Assembly (NCBI GenBank): GCA_900772625.1
Contig: CAAHEQ010000059.1
Span: 1 to 15,183 of the forward strand
Origin: Alphaproteobacteria bacterium
GTDB lineage: Bacteria; Pseudomonadota; Alphaproteobacteria; CAAHEQ01; UBA3637
DNA: 15,183 nucleotides
Reading direction: 5' to 3'
Of the stretch, positions 6,905 to 13,412 are shown piece by piece. The notes below the pieces were generated by a model. That model did not search any database. It saw only the letters and a list, made by a program, of their open reading frames with translations, and was not told where the DNA came from. The translations under genes and the position numbers were made by a program. Each line of letters begins with the position of its first letter. The first letter of the stretch is position 1.

Positions 6905-8238
6905 TTTCTCTCCATTTGACCCAAAACTTTTTGCAAGTTAGCCTTTGCTGTTAAAAAATTATAGAACGTTGTTGAGTTTTCTATTCGGGCAGATGCCAGT
7001 GAAGATTGCGCATCCAACAACGTGATGATGTTGACTTTGCCGACTTTGTAGGACGCGAACGCAACGCGCTCGTTTTCCTCGGCCGAGGCCAGCAGCGTTT
7101 TGCTGATTTTAAAACTTTCCAGCGATGTTTGATAATCTTGCACCGCTGCCCACACTTCGTTTTCTAGAGCATTTTTCTTGGCCTCCAAAGTTTGCAGCGC
7201 TTTTTGATAATCCTCTTCAGCTTGCCCGATTTTGTACGAGTTCGAAAAGCCCGTAAACAACGGCACCGTCAGCGTCAATCCCGCCGATGAGCCATATTGC
7301 CCCGCTGCCCCAGAGCGAATATCTTTGCCCGCCGAGCCTCTTGCATTGGCCGACAAATACGGCAATCCATCAGACTTGGCTACCCTGATTTGCTTTTGTG
7401 CCGCAATGACCTCTTGACGCGAGGCTTGATAGTCGGGACGTGTAGCAAGAGCTTTTTCAATCAAGTCTTTGATTTCTCCAACGTGCTGTTTATCCGTCAC
7501 TTGCTTTTCGGGACGCTTTAAATCCAAAATCGTGTACGGCGGAATGTCGAGCAACACCGCTAAATTACCGCGCTCGATAGCGATATTTTTGCGCGCAACA
7601 TTGGAGGCAAGCTTTGCCTGCTCGTACGATGTTTGCGCTTGCAGCTTATCGGACAACGGCACAAGGCCCAGCTTATAACGGCTGCTGGCTTCCTCAAACG
7701 ATTTTTTGGAAGACTCTTCGGATTTCATCAAGCCTTCGTATTTTTCCATTGCAGACAAAACCGCATAATAAGACGCGCTGACGTCATAAATCAAAGTTTG
7801 CAATGTGTCGTCATACGAAAAATAAGACGATTGCAGATAAGCTTTTAAGCGATCCGCGCTCGCGTTTCTGCCTCCAAAATCAAGAAGCAGCCAGTTTAAG
7901 TTTGCTGAAGCCGACAAATCCGATGAATCGTCTGAATTACCGCCGTCTATTTTACTATTAGACGCCGTCAAACCAGCGCTTGCGGAAATGCTCGGCAAAT
8001 AATCGGAAAGACCTTGGCCATAGCTTGCCCCCGATGAGAGTACCGATAAATAACTGATTTTCAAGTTTGTGTTCGCGCAAATGGCCTTTTCGGTCAATTC
8101 CGCCAATCCGAGCCTACCTTTTAATTCAACATCGTTGCAAATGGCGGGAGCTTTATCATCATAAACGCCCCACGGATCCAGCGCCCATGCGCCAGAAGCG
8201 CACAAAAACAAACAGGTTGCAAGTAAAAACTTTTTCAT
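6901..8238 (-). CDS. TolC-like outer-membrane efflux channel, first gene of the operon
   Basis: The product has 445 residues. A Sec signal peptide (MKKFLLATCLFLCASGAWA) probably ends after A19. The rest is the two-fold repeated outer-membrane efflux protein architecture: long Ala/Glu/Lys-rich helices alternating with beta segments, for example YLPSISASAGL and LNWLLLDFGGRNASADRLKA in the first half, and GLTLTVPLFTGFSNSYKIGQ and VAFASYKVGKVNIITLLDAQ in the second. The pattern plus a final FYNFLTAKANLQKVLGQ is typical of the family. Three copies would form the exit duct for the MacA/MacB-like parts encoded downstream. Having its own channel gene in the operon suggests a dedicated export route rather than sharing a general TolC. 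The start at 8238 has AAGGAG 12 bases ahead, longer than usual, and this element lies in a hairpin. Confidence 0.93.
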   Translation of the reverse strand: MKKFLLATCLFLCASGAWALDPWGVYDDKAPAICNDVELKGRLGLAELTEKAICANTNLKISYLSVLSSGASYGQGLSDYLPSISASAGLTASNSKIDGGNSDDSSDLSASANLNWLLLDFGGRNASADRLKAYLQSSYFSYDDTLQTLIYDVSASYYAVLSAMEKYEGLMKSEESSKKSFEEASSRYKLGLVPLSDKLQAQTSYEQAKLASNVARKNIAIERGNLAVLLDIPPYTILDLKRPEKQVTDKQHVGEIKDLIEKALATRPDYQASRQEVIAAQKQIRVAKSDGLPYLSANARGSAGKDIRSGAAGQYGSSAGLTLTVPLFTGFSNSYKIGQAEEDYQKALQTLEAKKNALENEVWAAVQDYQTSLESFKISKTLLASAEENERVAFASYKVGKVNIITLLDAQSSLASARIENSTTFYNFLTAKANLQKVLGQMERK

Positions 8239-8250
8239 TTGATAAAAATA

Positions 8251-8282
8251 CTCCTTTTATCTTATATATATAGGATAAAAGG
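8251..8282 (-). promoter_or_regulatory. Leader hairpin covering the Shine-Dalgarno sequence of the exporter operon
   Basis: On the minus strand, CCTTTTATC (8282-8274) pairs perfectly with GATAAAAGG (8261-8253). After a C-A mismatch, three more AT pairs close a four-base loop. The second arm supplies the AAGG of the AAGGAG at 8256-8251, the only good ribosome-binding site for the first gene. The predicted transcript start (about 8284) falls at the foot of the hairpin. It could be an RNA switch that hides the ribosome-binding site. As DNA it could also be an operator for a dimeric repressor. Confidence 0.5.
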
Positions 8283-8290
8283 TTTCTTTT

Positions 8291-8319
8291 TTATTAAATT
8301 TTAATGAATTTAAAGTCAA
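8291..8319 (-). promoter_or_regulatory. Candidate promoter of the exporter operon
   Basis: On the minus strand, TTGACT (8314-8319) has a 17-base spacer to TAATAA (8291-8296). The -35 hexamer is strong and the -10 is weak, which would fit a regulated promoter. Transcription would start at about 8284, just before the leader hairpin. Confidence 0.5.
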
Positions 8320-8369
8320 AAAGAGCCTTTTGCGCGCGTTTCAAAGTTTGATAAGCCACAAAATAAAGA

Positions 8370-8397
8370 AAAAGGCGGCTTAAAAAGCTGCCCTTTT
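8370..8397 (-). terminator. Terminator after the RHH gene
   Basis: On the minus strand, a stem of about 12 bp with one bulge (8386-8397 with 8370-8381) is followed by TTTTTCTTTATTTT. It separates the small RHH gene from the exporter operon promoter, so the two are transcribed independently. Confidence 0.7.
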
Positions 8398-8419
8398 CTC
8401 GGAGAAATAATGAAAACAA

Positions 8420-8626
8420 CTAATTACGACCAAAAAAATGAACATTTGGACGCGTGTCGATTTGGTCCATTGTCTCGACACTGTCATAAAAATCGTCAAA
8501 CATATCCAAAGCATCACAAACCGCACGCACAAAAAATTCGTTGACTGTTTCCCCATTGCGGCGAGCGTGTTGTTCCAAGCGCTGATACAGCCTGTCATCA
8601 ATCGTCAACATCATTTTTTTTGCCAT
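8420..8626 (-). CDS. Ribbon-helix-helix (CopG/Arc-like) small DNA-binding protein
   Basis: The product has 68 residues. I chose ATG 8624-8626 because GGAG lies 6 bases ahead and the protein then begins at the fold. An upstream in-frame ATG at 8695 would add 23 residues, but it lies within the likely promoter. Residues about 3-40 (MAKKMMLTIDDRLYQRLEQ, then HARRNGETVNEFFVRAVCDAL) match the ribbon-helix-helix pattern: a short beta strand, a helix, a turn at NGET, and a second helix. The tail (DMFDDFYDSVETMDQIDTRP) is acidic. Such proteins bind DNA as dimers and often repress their own promoter or act as antitoxins. No toxin gene is adjacent. The gene stands between its own promoter and terminator, just upstream of the exporter operon, which makes that operon a possible target, by inference only. 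Confidence 0.75.
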   Translation of the reverse strand: MAKKMMLTIDDRLYQRLEQHARRNGETVNEFFVRAVCDALDMFDDFYDSVETMDQIDTRPNVHFFGRN

Positions 8627-8663
8627 TTTGTGCTCCACTTTGTTGTTTGCCGTGTATGAATAT

Positions 8664-8692
8664 GTTATAGACGGACTAAGTTTAAAATGCAA
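8664..8692 (-). promoter_or_regulatory. Sigma-70-type promoter for the RHH gene
   Basis: On the minus strand, TTGCAT (8687-8692) has a 17-base spacer to TATAAC (8664-8669), five of six consensus bases. The expected start is about 8658, some 30 bases before the ATG at 8626. This placement also argues against the longer protein start at 8695. Confidence 0.7.
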
Positions 8693-8715
8693 CAAAAAAA
8701 ATTGTTTTTTATTTT

Positions 8716-8796
8716 TCGAGTCGAGCCTCGGATTCCCTTAATCGACTCGGAACGCTTGATTTGTAAAGCTTTGCGCGACTCGACAGATTCCCTAAA
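8716..8796. repeat. GANTC cluster with inverted and direct repeats
   Basis: Five GANTC sites lie within 73 bases: GAGTC 8718-8722, GATTC 8731-8735, GACTC 8744-8748, GACTC 8777-8781 and GATTC 8786-8790. CGAGTCGA (8717-8724) is an exact inverted repeat of TCGACTCG (8742-8749), and TCGAGTCG (8716-8723) pairs equally with CGACTCGA (8776-8783). GATTCCCT follows both the first and the last CTCG-type element as a direct repeat. It lies between the RHH promoter and the 3' end of the BON lipoprotein gene, outside any gene. GANTC is the target of the alphaproteobacterial methylase CcrM. Confidence 0.65.
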
Positions 8797-8826
8797 AAAA
8801 ATTTAATACTGCTTAATTTTTAAGCA
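8794..8826 (-). terminator. Probable terminator of the rsmI-yraN-dolP operon
   Basis: On the minus strand, TGCTTAA (8826-8820) pairs with TTAAGCA (8816-8810) around a three-base loop. After six further bases comes a T-rich run (8803-8794). It starts just after the BON gene stop codon. The stem is short and AT-rich, and the T run is displaced, so it may be weak. Confidence 0.5.
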
Positions 8827-8829
8827 TTT

Positions 8830-9411
8830 TTACTTTTCATAACTTTGCCGCAAATGCGAAACGACCTTTGTAATGCCGTCCGTTTTATAAATAACATTCG
8901 TCACGGCGTCCAGCTCTTTTTGGTTTTTCGCGATACCAATCATATATAAAACGCCATCATCGACCGTGATTTTATAATTGACAGAGGTAATGTCAGGCGT
9001 TGCCATTAAGCGCGTTCTGACCGATGAGGCAATCAGCGCATCTTGGCTGGATTTGATTAAATCCGAAGGCTCGGCAAGCCTGATGTAGTTATAAACTTTC
9101 GTCACACCCTCGGCCTGCCACGCGATTTCGACAATGCGCTCCATATCCTCAACGGACGGGATCGCGCCGTTAAGCAACACTTCTCCTTCAAACACGGTAA
9201 TTTCAACATCGAGCACATAGCTGATTTTCTTTTTCAAAAAGTTGGTGCGAATAAACATATTGATTTTGGTATCGTTCCAATCGTCTTTAAGCTCACGTTC
9301 GTCCATCACAACAGCGCCGACTTTCGAACCCACATTATACGCCGTGCCAATAAACGAGCACCCGCTTATCAGCCCCGCAAGCAACAGCAAAATCAAAATC
9401 CGTTTTTTCAT
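8830..9411 (-). CDS. dolP: Two-BON-domain outer-membrane lipoprotein (DolP/YraP-like)
   Basis: The product has 193 residues. The signal ends in the lipobox LISGC, with C18 as the lipidated residue. Two BON domains follow: about 48-115 (INMFIRTNFLKKK, then VEITVFEGEVLLNGAIPSVE and GVTKVYNYIRL) and about 125-191 (ASSVRTRLMATPDI, then YKITVDDGVLYMIGIAKNQK and GITKVVSHLR). This is the architecture of E. coli DolP (YraP), an outer-membrane lipoprotein that supports envelope integrity and binds anionic phospholipids. Its ATG overlaps the yraN TGA by one base (TGATG at 9409-9413). The same neighbours, yraN and rsmI, occur in E. coli, which supports the assignment. Confidence 0.88.
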   Translation of the reverse strand: MKKRILILLLLAGLISGCSFIGTAYNVGSKVGAVVMDERELKDDWNDTKINMFIRTNFLKKKISYVLDVEITVFEGEVLLNGAIPSVEDMERIVEIAWQAEGVTKVYNYIRLAEPSDLIKSSQDALIASSVRTRLMATPDITSVNYKITVDDGVLYMIGIAKNQKELDAVTNVIYKTDGITKVVSHLRQSYEK

Positions 9412-9794
9412 CAGCCCTCTATCACGTTTTGCAAATGTTCCATATTTTCATCATCGTCCAGCGCAATGACGTCAAAGCGACAAGGCTTGTCTGCATACTG
9501 CGGATTATTGGCCAAAAACAGCTCGGCCGCTTTATAGAGCCGCCGTCTGCGCGCGGGATCAATTGTTTGCATAGCCAGCTCAAGCGTGGCTCTTTTTTTC
9601 ACCTCGACAAACACAAGCGTGTAATGATCCATCGCGACAATATCCAGCTCGTTTGCGCCAACGCCCCGCGGAGCAGACACGTTTTGAGCGATTATTTTAT
9701 AGCCTTGACGGCGCAACATTTTGACAACCGCTTTTTCCGCCGAATGTCCTTGCACATACGAAACAAGCCCTTGCAAGCTTTTATTCATTATCAT
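9411..9794 (-). CDS. yraN: YraN (UPF0102) endonuclease-like protein
   Basis: The product has 127 residues, close to the usual length of about 120. I chose ATG 9794 because GGAG sits 7 bases ahead. ATG 9788, two codons on, is possible but poorly spaced. The start overlaps the rsmI end by 14 bases. The family pattern is present: G16-H-S-A-E20 followed by a helix, RRQGYKIIAQN, then NELDIVAMD (48-56) and VFVEVKKR (61-68). Asp51 and the E64-V-K66 correspond to the metal-binding residues of the restriction-endonuclease-like fold. The cellular role of YraN is not well established. The position between rsmI and dolP matches the conserved proteobacterial cluster. Confidence 0.92.
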   Translation of the reverse strand: MIMNKSLQGLVSYVQGHSAEKAVVKMLRRQGYKIIAQNVSAPRGVGANELDIVAMDHYTLVFVEVKKRATLELAMQTIDPARRRRLYKAAELFLANNPQYADKPCRFDVIALDDDENMEHLQNVIEG

Positions 9795-10623
9795 TTTTAA
9801 GCTCCAACGCTTGCTTATAAATCTTGCGTCTGTCGAGCCCTGTTTGCTCGGTGACGGCATCCACCGCGTCACGCACAGAATCATGTTTTTTCAGCGCATC
9901 TTTGAGCAAAGCGCACACATCCACTTGTGGCGCTTGAGTTTTTTCGCCACGTCCGATGACAATCACAATCTCGCCTTTAGGCTCGCCATTTTCTTGGTAA
10001 TAGGCAAGCAGCTTTGACAGCATTCCCCGATTACTTTGCTCGAACTTTTTGGTCAACTCGCGCACAACAGCAGCAGGACGGTCGCCCAAAACAGCCAGCG
10101 CATCGCTCAACATTTCCACCACGCGGTGCGGCGATTCATAAAAAATCAGCGTGGCAGGCACTTCTGCAAGTTCTTTCAGCTCGGTTTGTCTGGCCGACTT
10201 TTTTGTCGATAAAAAGCCGTTAAACAAAAAGCGATCAGACGGCAATCCCGATAATTGCAATGCGGGCAAAAGCGCATTTGCACCCGTCAAAGGCACGACC
10301 GTCAGTCCTGCGTCTAGCGCATCACGCGACAAGCGATAACCTGGGTCAGAGACGAGCGGCGTACCTGCATCTGAAACTTGTGCAATGTTTTGGCCAAGAT
10401 TGAGCTTTTCAAGCAAAACGGGACGCATTTTATCGGCGTTATATTCGTGATAAGCCACCAAAGACGCGCTCGTTTTGATGCCGAGTAAGGTCAACAACTT
10501 GTGCGTATTGCGCGTATCTTCACACGCAATCAGGTCAACCGAGCCTAATACTTCACGAGCTCTGTCCGTTATGTCGCCTAAGTTTCCAATCGGCGTAGGC
10601 ACCAAAAAAAGCTTTCCTGACAT
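9781..10623 (-). CDS. rsmI: RsmI, 16S rRNA C1402 2'-O-methyltransferase
   Basis: The product has 280 residues, of normal length. ATG 10623 is preceded by AAGGAG with 7-base spacing, so longer upstream readings are rejected. Motifs of the tetrapyrrole methylase fold are all present: LFLVPTPIGNLGDITDRA near the N-terminus, ACEDTRNT, VSDAGTPLVSDPGYRL, PLTGANALLPALQLSGLP, IFYESPHRV, and RELTKKFE with GEIVIVIG. RsmI uses S-adenosylmethionine to methylate the ribose of C1402 in 16S rRNA, helping decoding accuracy. It is the first gene of the rsmI-yraN-dolP operon and is divergent from the LpoA-like gene. Confidence 0.96.
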   Translation of the reverse strand: MSGKLFLVPTPIGNLGDITDRAREVLGSVDLIACEDTRNTHKLLTLLGIKTSASLVAYHEYNADKMRPVLLEKLNLGQNIAQVSDAGTPLVSDPGYRLSRDALDAGLTVVPLTGANALLPALQLSGLPSDRFLFNGFLSTKKSARQTELKELAEVPATLIFYESPHRVVEMLSDALAVLGDRPAAVVRELTKKFEQSNRGMLSKLLAYYQENGEPKGEIVIVIGRGEKTQAPQVDVCALLKDALKKHDSVRDAVDAVTEQTGLDRRKIYKQALELKNDNE

Positions 10624-10642
10624 CTTTTTCTCCTTTAAGGGC

Positions 10643-10671
10643 TTGAATATTTCTTTTTTTTCGAGTATACC
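10643..10671 (+). promoter_or_regulatory. Promoter for the LpoA-like gene, shared divergent region
   Basis: TTGAAT (10643-10648), a 17-base spacer and TATACC (10666-10671) predict a start near 10678, about 22 bases before the ATG at 10700. The overlapping palindrome GTATAC (10665-10670) also supplies a TATACT -10 for rsmI on the minus strand, but I see no good -35 there. If both are used, the two promoters compete for the same bases. Confidence 0.5.
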
Positions 10672-10699
10672 AGAAGAATAATTAAAAAAGGATAAAAAA

Positions 10700-12211
10700 A
10701 TGAAAAAAGCTTTGCTAAGCTTGATACTGCTATCTTTCACATTATTTGCTTGCTCTGTACCCCAGAGCAAAAAACAAGCCATTTCTATCCCCAGCGCGAT
10801 TGTGCCGTTTTACGACCAAGCGCCTTTAGACATCAAAGTGACGGCCAAAAAAGAACCTCGCAAAGTGGGTATGCTGTTGCCGCTTTCAGGCAAGTCGGCA
10901 AAGCTTGCGGACGATCTGAGAAACGCTGGTATTTTGGCGCAGTTCGAGCTTGCCAGTGACAATTTTATTTTATCATTTTATGACACAAAGGGCACGGAAG
11001 ACGGCGCTAAAGAAGCCTTTGAACAAGCAATGCAAGGACAAGAACAAATCATTTTGGGTCCTGTGTTTGCGACCGAAGTAGGCGCAATCAAACGCTCGGC
11101 ACAATGGCTAAATATTCCTGTTGTATCCTTTACCTCGGACGCGGACAAGTTAGGCAAAGGCGTCTATAGCTTGGCTTTAACAATTCCGAATCAGACTGAG
11201 CGGATTATCCGCTTTGCGTGTGAGCAAGGCAAAAAACGGCTGGCGATTATCGCGCCCGACAATAAAGCTGGAGACCTTGCGATTTCGACCGCGCAAAAAA
11301 CGGCGGACAGTTGCGGTATGGAAGTGACGAAACTGTCGGTTTACAATCCAACGTTTGTTAATTTCGAACCGTATGTCGCTTCTGTGTTGCCCGAAAACTT
11401 TGTCGATAGACACAAAGAAAAAATGGCCGAAAAGAAGAAAGCACGCGTTGAACATCATTTGAAAAAAGATATTGATGCGCCTCAAACGCAAGCCGAAGAA
11501 GCGCCCGAAGAGCAGCTTCCCGAGCTAACGATTGCCGAGCAGCTTGACTTTGATGCTCTGTTCATCGCCGATGACGGCAATCGATTAAAATCCATTTCTT
11601 CGCTGTTTGGGCTTTATGATGTGACGCCCGATGACGTGATGTTCTTGGGACTGTCCACGTGGAACGAGCCGTCCTTATCCAACGAAGGTTCGCTTAAAAA
11701 TGCATACTTTCCACTACTGGCGCAAGACGGCTTTGAAGTGTTTGCAAAAAAGTTCAAAGAAACTTATGGCAAAAAGCCGAATCGTCTGGCCTCGCTAGCC
11801 TATGATGCAGTTGCTTTAGCTATCGTTATGCCTCTTGATTCCGATCAGCGCGATACGGTGTTAACAACGCCTGCGGGCTTTTTGGGAACAGACGGGCTGT
11901 TCCGTTTTCAAAAAAACGGTACTGCCGAACGTTTGATGAGCATTTACAAAATCTTAGGACCAAAACATTTTATGCGTTTTGAAAAGCCCTCTTCAACATT
12001 CGAGATTGAAGATTGGAAGAAAGAACAGTTATCGGACATTCGCCTTGTTAATGATGCAATTGTGCGAGATGAACCTGTCGAGTACGTTTTTGAATCGGGT
12101 GATAACACGGAAAAAGCAACGCCAAGCCTTGGTGCAGACGTCAACGTGCAAAACACAGCCCCGCAAGCAGACAGTGCGCCGAGCGCCTCTTTGCCGTCAA
12201 TCGGGCAATAG
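10700..12211 (+). CDS. LpoA-like penicillin-binding-protein activator lipoprotein
   Basis: The product has 503 residues. The lipobox LFAC makes C18 the lipidated residue. AAAAAGG precedes the ATG by 8 bases. From about residue 54 the protein follows the periplasmic-binding-protein fold of the LpoA C-terminal domain: KVGMLLPLSGKSAKLADDLR (55-74), LSFYDTKGTEDGAKEAFEQA (91-110), IILGPVFATEVGAI, LNIPVVSFTSD and KRLAIIAPDNKAGDLAI. The second lobe contains LDFDALFIADDGNRLKSI. LpoA activates the class A penicillin-binding protein PBP1A at the outer membrane. The N-terminal TPR domain of E. coli LpoA is missing, as is common outside Gammaproteobacteria. A highly charged insertion (about 236-275, many Lys, Glu and Gln) interrupts the fold, and a Ser/Pro/Ala-rich tail ends the protein. 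The gene lies in the rsmI-yraN-dolP cluster but is divergent from rsmI. Confidence 0.85.
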   Translation: MKKALLSLILLSFTLFACSVPQSKKQAISIPSAIVPFYDQAPLDIKVTAKKEPRKVGMLLPLSGKSAKLADDLRNAGILAQFELASDNFILSFYDTKGTEDGAKEAFEQAMQGQEQIILGPVFATEVGAIKRSAQWLNIPVVSFTSDADKLGKGVYSLALTIPNQTERIIRFACEQGKKRLAIIAPDNKAGDLAISTAQKTADSCGMEVTKLSVYNPTFVNFEPYVASVLPENFVDRHKEKMAEKKKARVEHHLKKDIDAPQTQAEEAPEEQLPELTIAEQLDFDALFIADDGNRLKSISSLFGLYDVTPDDVMFLGLSTWNEPSLSNEGSLKNAYFPLLAQDGFEVFAKKFKETYGKKPNRLASLAYDAVALAIVMPLDSDQRDTVLTTPAGFLGTDGLFRFQKNGTAERLMSIYKILGPKHFMRFEKPSSTFEIEDWKKEQLSDIRLVNDAIVRDEPVEYVFESGDNTEKATPSLGADVNVQNTAPQADSAPSASLPSIGQ

Positions 12212-13291
12212 CTTTAAAATTAGTTGGTTGAGCATCAAAAGCCCCTCAAGCGTTGGAGCTATCCAATTGGCTCTGGCGTCATAGTAAAGCCACCCACATC
12301 TTACCATTTCATCGATTTTTTGGGGATTAAGACCCAAAGCGCTCATTCCTTTTTTAAGGCGCAAGCCCATTAGAAGCTTTTCTTCGAATCGCTCTTTTTC
12401 GCTCAACAAAGTCTGTGCGCCTCCTTGCGTCAGCCACGCTTTGACTTGTCGCGGATTTTCCGTTGCAATCAAACCGAGCCTGCCATGTGCCGCAGGGCCT
12501 ATGCCCGCATAATCATCACCCTGCCAATAAAGCAAGTTATGTCGGCACTCAAAGCCCGATTTAGCAAAGTTTGAAACTTCATAAAGGGGGATGCCTGCTT
12601 TGTCCGTCATTTGAAGCGTCTCAAGATAAAGAGCACGCGCCTGCTCATCATCGGCGCTTTCAACTTTGTGGCGCTCGAACACAGTCCCCTCCTCGATTGT
12701 CAGCTGGTAAAGCGACAAATGAGGCAAGCCAAATGCTAATGCTTGCCCCAACTCTTGCCGCCACGCATCCAATTCTTGATTGGGTCTTGCATACATTAAA
12801 TCAATCGAGCAATTATCAAAAACTTTGTGCATTTGCTCAATTCGCGTCAGGGCGGTTTTCAGCGTATGGCGGCGTCCCAAGAAACGCAAATCCGCTTCAT
12901 TTAAAGCCTGTACCCCCAGCGATAATCGGTTGATACCGAGCGACTTGAGCGCTTGCATCTTCTCAAGGTCAATCGCATCGGGGTTGGCCTCCATTGATAT
13001 CTCTGCTGTTTTGGAAAGCGCGAACTGCTTATCGATTTGCTTTAAGAGCTTTTCCACCGTTTCAAGCGACATCAAAGACGGCGTTCCTCCCCCGAAAAAC
13101 ACACTTGTCACGGTGCGTTTATTCGCAGGCGCATTGGCTTTGACAAGCTCGGCCGTTTTGGCTAAATCGCGCAGATAAGCCGCCATCAAAGCGTCCTCAT
13201 CCACCGCTTTGCACACGCTGGAGGCAAAGTCACAATACGGACATTTCGACAAACAATACGGCCAATGTATGTATGTTCCAAACTTACTCAT
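12197..13291 (-). CDS. hemW: HemW, radical SAM heme chaperone
   Basis: The product has 364 residues. ATG 13291 gives MSKFGTYIHWPYCLSKCPYC, the normal N-terminus of the family; a TTG further upstream only adds non-conserved residues. There is no strong ribosome-binding site. The 4Fe-4S cysteines of radical SAM enzymes are C13, C17 and C20, followed by DF as in HemW. FFGGGTPSLM (about 65-74), MEANPD, GINRLSLGVQALNEADLRFLGRRH and the C-terminal HemN-like region are all present. HemW was long annotated as coproporphyrinogen oxidase but acts as a heme-binding chaperone. The 3' end overlaps the LpoA-like gene tail to tail by 15 bases (12197-12211), with no terminator between. Confidence 0.95.
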   Translation of the reverse strand: MSKFGTYIHWPYCLSKCPYCDFASSVCKAVDEDALMAAYLRDLAKTAELVKANAPANKRTVTSVFFGGGTPSLMSLETVEKLLKQIDKQFALSKTAEISMEANPDAIDLEKMQALKSLGINRLSLGVQALNEADLRFLGRRHTLKTALTRIEQMHKVFDNCSIDLMYARPNQELDAWRQELGQALAFGLPHLSLYQLTIEEGTVFERHKVESADDEQARALYLETLQMTDKAGIPLYEVSNFAKSGFECRHNLLYWQGDDYAGIGPAAHGRLGLIATENPRQVKAWLTQGGAQTLLSEKERFEEKLLMGLRLKKGMSALGLNPQKIDEMVRCGWLYYDARANWIAPTLEGLLMLNQLILKLLPD

Positions 13292-13349
13292 AAAACAAAG
13301 CTTACACACAAAAAAACTCTTTGGCAATCAAAAGTTTTGTAATCAATAC

Positions 13350-13378
13350 TTGACTTTTATGTGAAATCTCTTTAAAGT
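13350..13378 (+). promoter_or_regulatory. Promoter of the hpf-ptsN operon
   Basis: TTGACT (13350-13355) has a 17-base spacer to TAAAGT (13373-13378). The predicted start is about 13385, some 28 bases before the hpf ATG. No sigma-54 or other special site is convincing nearby. Confidence 0.6.
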
Positions 13379-13412
13379 GAAGTTGTTGGTTTATTTTGAT
13401 AAGGATAAAAAA

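Noticed and set aside
8801..8823. TTAA-spacer-TTAA as a CtrA-binding site
   Set aside because: The spacer is 6 bases rather than the 7 of the CtrA consensus, and the sequence is explained by the terminator stem after the BON gene.
9795..9884. Longer yraN start at 9884
   Set aside because: The added 30 residues are only the overlap with rsmI; no ribosome-binding site precedes it, whereas ATG 9794 has GGAG at good spacing and matches family length.
10624..10782. Longer rsmI start at 10782
   Set aside because: It would reach into the divergent LpoA-like gene and its promoter; ATG 10623 has an ideal AAGGAG and the normal N-terminus.
13321..13340. Sigma-54 promoter before hpf (TTGGCAATC region)
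   Set aside because: The GG is present, but no GC dinucleotide occurs at the required distance downstream; a sigma-70-type promoter fits better.
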